Source: Chara braunii (taxonomy: Eukaryota; Streptophyta; Charophyceae; Charales; Characeae). From it: a DNA stretch of 20,383 bases. Positions 17,551 through 20,383 of the stretch are shown one piece after another; position 1 is the stretch's first letter; every line of letters begins with the position of its first letter. The notes under the pieces are model-generated. The model saw nothing but the letters and a program-made list of their open reading frames with translations, was not told the DNA's origin and searched no databases. Position numbers and translations under genes: made by a program. Location of the stretch: positions 569,149 to 589,531 of the forward strand of contig BFEA01000132.1 of the NCBI GenBank assembly GCA_003427395.1. Direction: 5' to 3'.

Positions 17551-17684
17551 AATGTAAGGGACGCTGGACCCGTTTTTCAGCAGGTGTAGCTCCCCACCAA
17601 TGGAACTGAGCCATCAACCAAATAGGAAGGTAGAGGGGGTGTCTGCTCTTATCAGCATCCCCTCTACCTCCTATCATCAATGAT

Positions 17685-17722
<38 letters not shown>
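17551..17722 (+). mobile_element. LINE copy A 3' UTR and poly-A tail
   Basis: The module shared with 10044-10192 and 12833-12979 starts at about 17551 and includes GGGACGCTGGACCCG and GCTCCCCACCAATGG. A 13-bp hairpin (arms 17629-17641 and 17656-17668, one G-U pair) presents the loop TCTGCTCTTATCAG, then come about 20 bases and A34 (17689-17722). It lies downstream of LINE ORF2 sequence in the same orientation, which identifies the module as a LINE tail. I found no target-site duplication. Confidence 0.8.
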
Positions 17723-17725
<3 letters not shown>

Positions 17726-17778
17726 ACTTGCCATAGGCATTAACTGCCCCTCAACCCAACATTTTTTTTTTTTTGCAA

Positions 17779-20354
17779 CCCTGTGCCATTCTAGAGTATT
17801 TTGTTCAAGCAGTGAATATTAAGAATTCCATAGAATGACCTCCACCAACATTATGCTTAATGGTCACCTTGCAGCCCCATTCCGCCTCCAACGGTCGGTG
17901 AGACAAGGGGATCCCATCGCCCCGATGTTATTTGTTCTTGTTATGGAGGCCCTGGTGGCGATGATAAGATCGAACCCACTCATCCAAAAGATCTGTGTGC
18001 CTAAGATCCCATCACGTCTTATCCCCACAACATCTTTATTCGCTGATAATCTCACAGTCTTGTTTAAGGCCAATGTACAGAGTTTCCAAGCGCTAACACG
18101 AACCATAAGCCTGTTTGAGATCGCAGCAGACATGAAGGTAAACTGGGGAACTGAAACGGAAGGCTGGTGGCTCAATTGGCACGACGCCCAACCACCAACA
18201 GATCGCCCGGTAGAGTGGAAGGAATATAATGCAGCCATCACGGTGCTGGGAGTCAACATCACAGCCCTTGGCCCGCCGCCAAACCACGGGGACGCAATAG
18301 TGAACCTGGCTATACAGCGCATGGCACGATGGGATAAAAAACCGACCTCCTTAGTGGGTCGGGCTCTTGCAATCAACAATTCCACCTTTGAATCAATATG
18401 GTACAAAGTGGCCTTCTGGTCACTTAGTGACAAACAACTCACAAAACTGCGACAAGCGGTCGTGACTTACCTCTGGAAAAATGACCACAAGGACACCCGC
18501 TGCATAAACCGACTACCTTGGGACACGCTTGTCCAACCAAGGAGTAGAGGAGAGTTGGGCATTATCGACCCGGGCAGGGAAATTAGGGCACTATTACTTA
18601 AGTTCCTCATCAGATTGCTCCTGGGCAACAACATCCCATGGGCCCTTTACGCACTGATCCAGATTGCGTGCCTTGCCCCAGCTTCACCCCAAGACCGCCC
18701 GGTGCACCCCCTCTACTGGTTAACTAATCCAACCTGGTCTATCCCAGCCTGGCCCCGAGTGGACTCGAGTGGACTCGGACAAATCTCCGGCAGGCCAAGC
18801 AAGATGGAACCTACGCATGGACCCCATGTGACCAGCGATGTTACGTCTATGGAGAGACGATGGCCCAAAACGGACCAAGGTCCCACATAGATGGCACCAA
18901 ATCAGAAGGCAACCCCTTCTTGGCCACCCCCAAATCCTGGATCCCGCGGGGTCCCCCTTCTCCCTTAACCGCAAGTCCAAATGGCTATGATGGGCCAAGA
19001 AGGGTAGTTACACAGTAGGGGATCTATGGAATGATAACACAACAACCTGGGAATCATGCGAAGCAATCCGCATTAAGGTAGGCTGGTTTCCCCACCTATA
19101 CCAAGAGCTGGCAGAGATCCAGGAAGTGATTCCTCTGGCATGGGTGCGTGCTCTGCGGAAAGGTACAGTTTTAACTAAATGGGACTGGCTGGTGAACATT
19201 GAAGCTATGAACCTACCCATAACCATCTACAAAGTTGATAAAGGCTCCTTTCCGACTTCCCTTAAACTAATAGCATATACTCCAGAGCTGCCGGGGGCGA
19301 GATGATCCTTGCTTCATAGGATGGAACAACTCGACGTTAGGAGCCCGCCTGAAGCCTACATCCGCGTACAAGTGGTACAAAACGAAGACAAATTACTATA
19401 TGCCTATAAACCGAACACCCCCCTCTCCCACCTCGCCTTTGATTTGGAGGAATGGGAATGGAAATGGGGAAGATCCTCAACTATGCAGCCTTGGCAGTTC
19501 TCAATCAAAAAATGATACAGATCGATGCGAAAATGTGTCCCGGTTTTGGAGAAAGTACTGAAGAGGTGGGACAAGGACTCAACTCTTAAGAGAGCTGACC
19601 TGAGCATCTTTAGGTGGTCGGCCTATTCTCATATTAGACCAACCAACCATAGAGCGCTTCAGTGGCAGATCATTCACAGATGCCTGCCCACCCCTGATTG
19701 GGTAACAGAAAGACCAATCTGGAACAAAAAGGAATACTGTCGCCACTATGTACATACTGCGAACTCATTCCCCCAAGAAAACGAGCCACCCTTGAGCAAT
19801 GCCTACTGGACTGCACAATGGTGGCTCGCCTATGGAGATGGTGGGATGCGGCCTGGCACTACTTTACAGGACAACATTTCCCTTGGGATGCGAGGACTAT
19901 TCTATTCACAGTCCTCCCCCCAGAAGGAAGGCAGTGAACGCAATTTATGTTGAATATGTTCCAATATTCTCGCTGGGCTCTGCTTATGGCTGCCTGGCGA
20001 ATGAGGTGTGCCCATGAGAGGAGTCAGCATACCTACAGCTTTCTGCAAGCGAGAGCAACACTCGCCGACACAATATTTTCCCAAACACAATCAACCTGGA
20101 AGGAGTTACAAACTGGGCTCCGAAATGAGACAGAAGAGACCAAGAGGCGACAGATGCTTGACAACTTCCGGATTAAATGGGTGGACCCAAACGGTAGGTT
20201 ATGTACAGTATACCACCCCAATCACCTACAATGGCAACCGTGGCTGTCAACCGAGTCTTGCTGCGAATTCCTCCCACAAGACCACTTCGCTTTCCCCTTC
20301 CAACCAACTGACTTCTTCCTCGTGCCCGACCCCCCTGTCTTTTCACAGCCCTAG
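17779..20354 (+). pseudogene. LINE copy B: ORF2 from mid reverse transcriptase to C-terminus, inactivated
   Basis: Protein similarity starts at about 17779 (QPCAILEYFVQAVN), shifts frame near 17832, then runs open for 351 codons from 17835. RT motif B is intact (RSVRQGDPIAPMLF, residues 20-33), but the catalytic FADD is FADN (residues 69-72, codon 18048-18050). RT motif A and the endonuclease are absent. The thumb and connection region follow. A 10-bp tandem duplication (18757-18776) shifts to the next frame, which carries KSKW, SYTVGDLWND and LPTPDWVTERPIWNKK and has stops near 18827, 18986, 19303 and 19513. An A5 run at 19726-19730 marks the return to the first frame, with the zf-RVT knuckle (CTYC ... 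C), where the expected His is Gln (19797-19799). The protein ends at TAG 20352, after one more stop at 19935. The C-terminal knuckle suggests an L1/Tx1-like LINE; clade not proven. Confidence 0.85.
18757..18776 (+). repeat. 10-bp tandem duplication inside LINE copy B
   Basis: GAGTGGACTC occurs twice in a row (18757-18766 and 18767-18776). It falls exactly where the protein-coding signal passes from frame 0 to frame 1, and a 10-base gain produces that shift. Confidence 0.9.
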
Positions 20355-20383
20355 ATATTTCTCAGAACTCTCTCAGCACTCCC

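Noticed and set aside
17864-18442. 192-codon minus-strand frame opposite the reverse transcriptase
   Set aside because: It is the shadow of the plus-strand ORF2 frame, which carries the RQGDP and FAD motifs.

Overview
This window looks like intergenic DNA from a large, repeat-rich nuclear genome. Reasons: no compact operon-like gene layout; long homopolymer tracts (T25 at the left edge, A34 at 17689, C29 at 13445); two decayed non-LTR (LINE) retrotransposon copies; a gag-like pseudogene; a foldback-type element; tRNA-like SINE promoter boxes; and a minisatellite. A plant or streptophyte-algal source fits weakly (two exact GCCACGTGGC G-boxes, an AAACCCTAA telo-box and the general look of the gag remnant), but I cannot name the organism. 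I see no intact host gene, rRNA, functional tRNA or CRISPR array.

Layout. 1-3816: AT/TG-rich DNA with no supported gene, perhaps the long 5' part of the element whose gag remnant follows. 3817-4331: gag-like pseudogene with five stops and one frameshift. 4332-5060: GA-rich tract and simple repeats. 5063-5390: GC-rich block packed with consecutive short inverted repeats. 5391-7500: no gene; a repeat shared with 13150-13201, a C-rich (CCCACC) tract and a degenerate ~115-bp tandem repeat. 7505-9715: two minus-strand protein-like remnants of unknown family, with a G-box cluster between them. 10044-10192: a copy of a LINE/SINE 3' tail. 10198-11291: foldback-like element with subrepeat-bearing terminal inverted repeats. 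11638-11950: 22-bp minisatellite. 12833-13201: minus-strand copies of the same LINE/SINE tail. 13313-13473: telomere-like motifs and the C29 tract. 14280-15330: C-rich, no gene. 15373-15452: tRNA-like SINE head (minus). 16461-17722: LINE copy A, 5'-truncated, with its A34 tail. 17779-20354: LINE copy B, carrying the reverse transcriptase and the zinc-knuckle C-terminus, frameshifted and catalytically altered.

How the parts relate. The 3' end of LINE copy A (17551-17722) recurs at 10044-10192 and, inverted, at 12833-12979. In all three, a near-constant loop (core TGCTCTTA) sits on a stem whose sequence differs in each copy while pairing is kept. That is the strongest sign of an unexplained functional structure here: probably a 3' RNA hairpin shared by LINEs and the short elements that use their machinery. 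The foldback-like element, with nested inverted and direct repeats and a perfect 27-bp hairpin, is the second most interesting structure.
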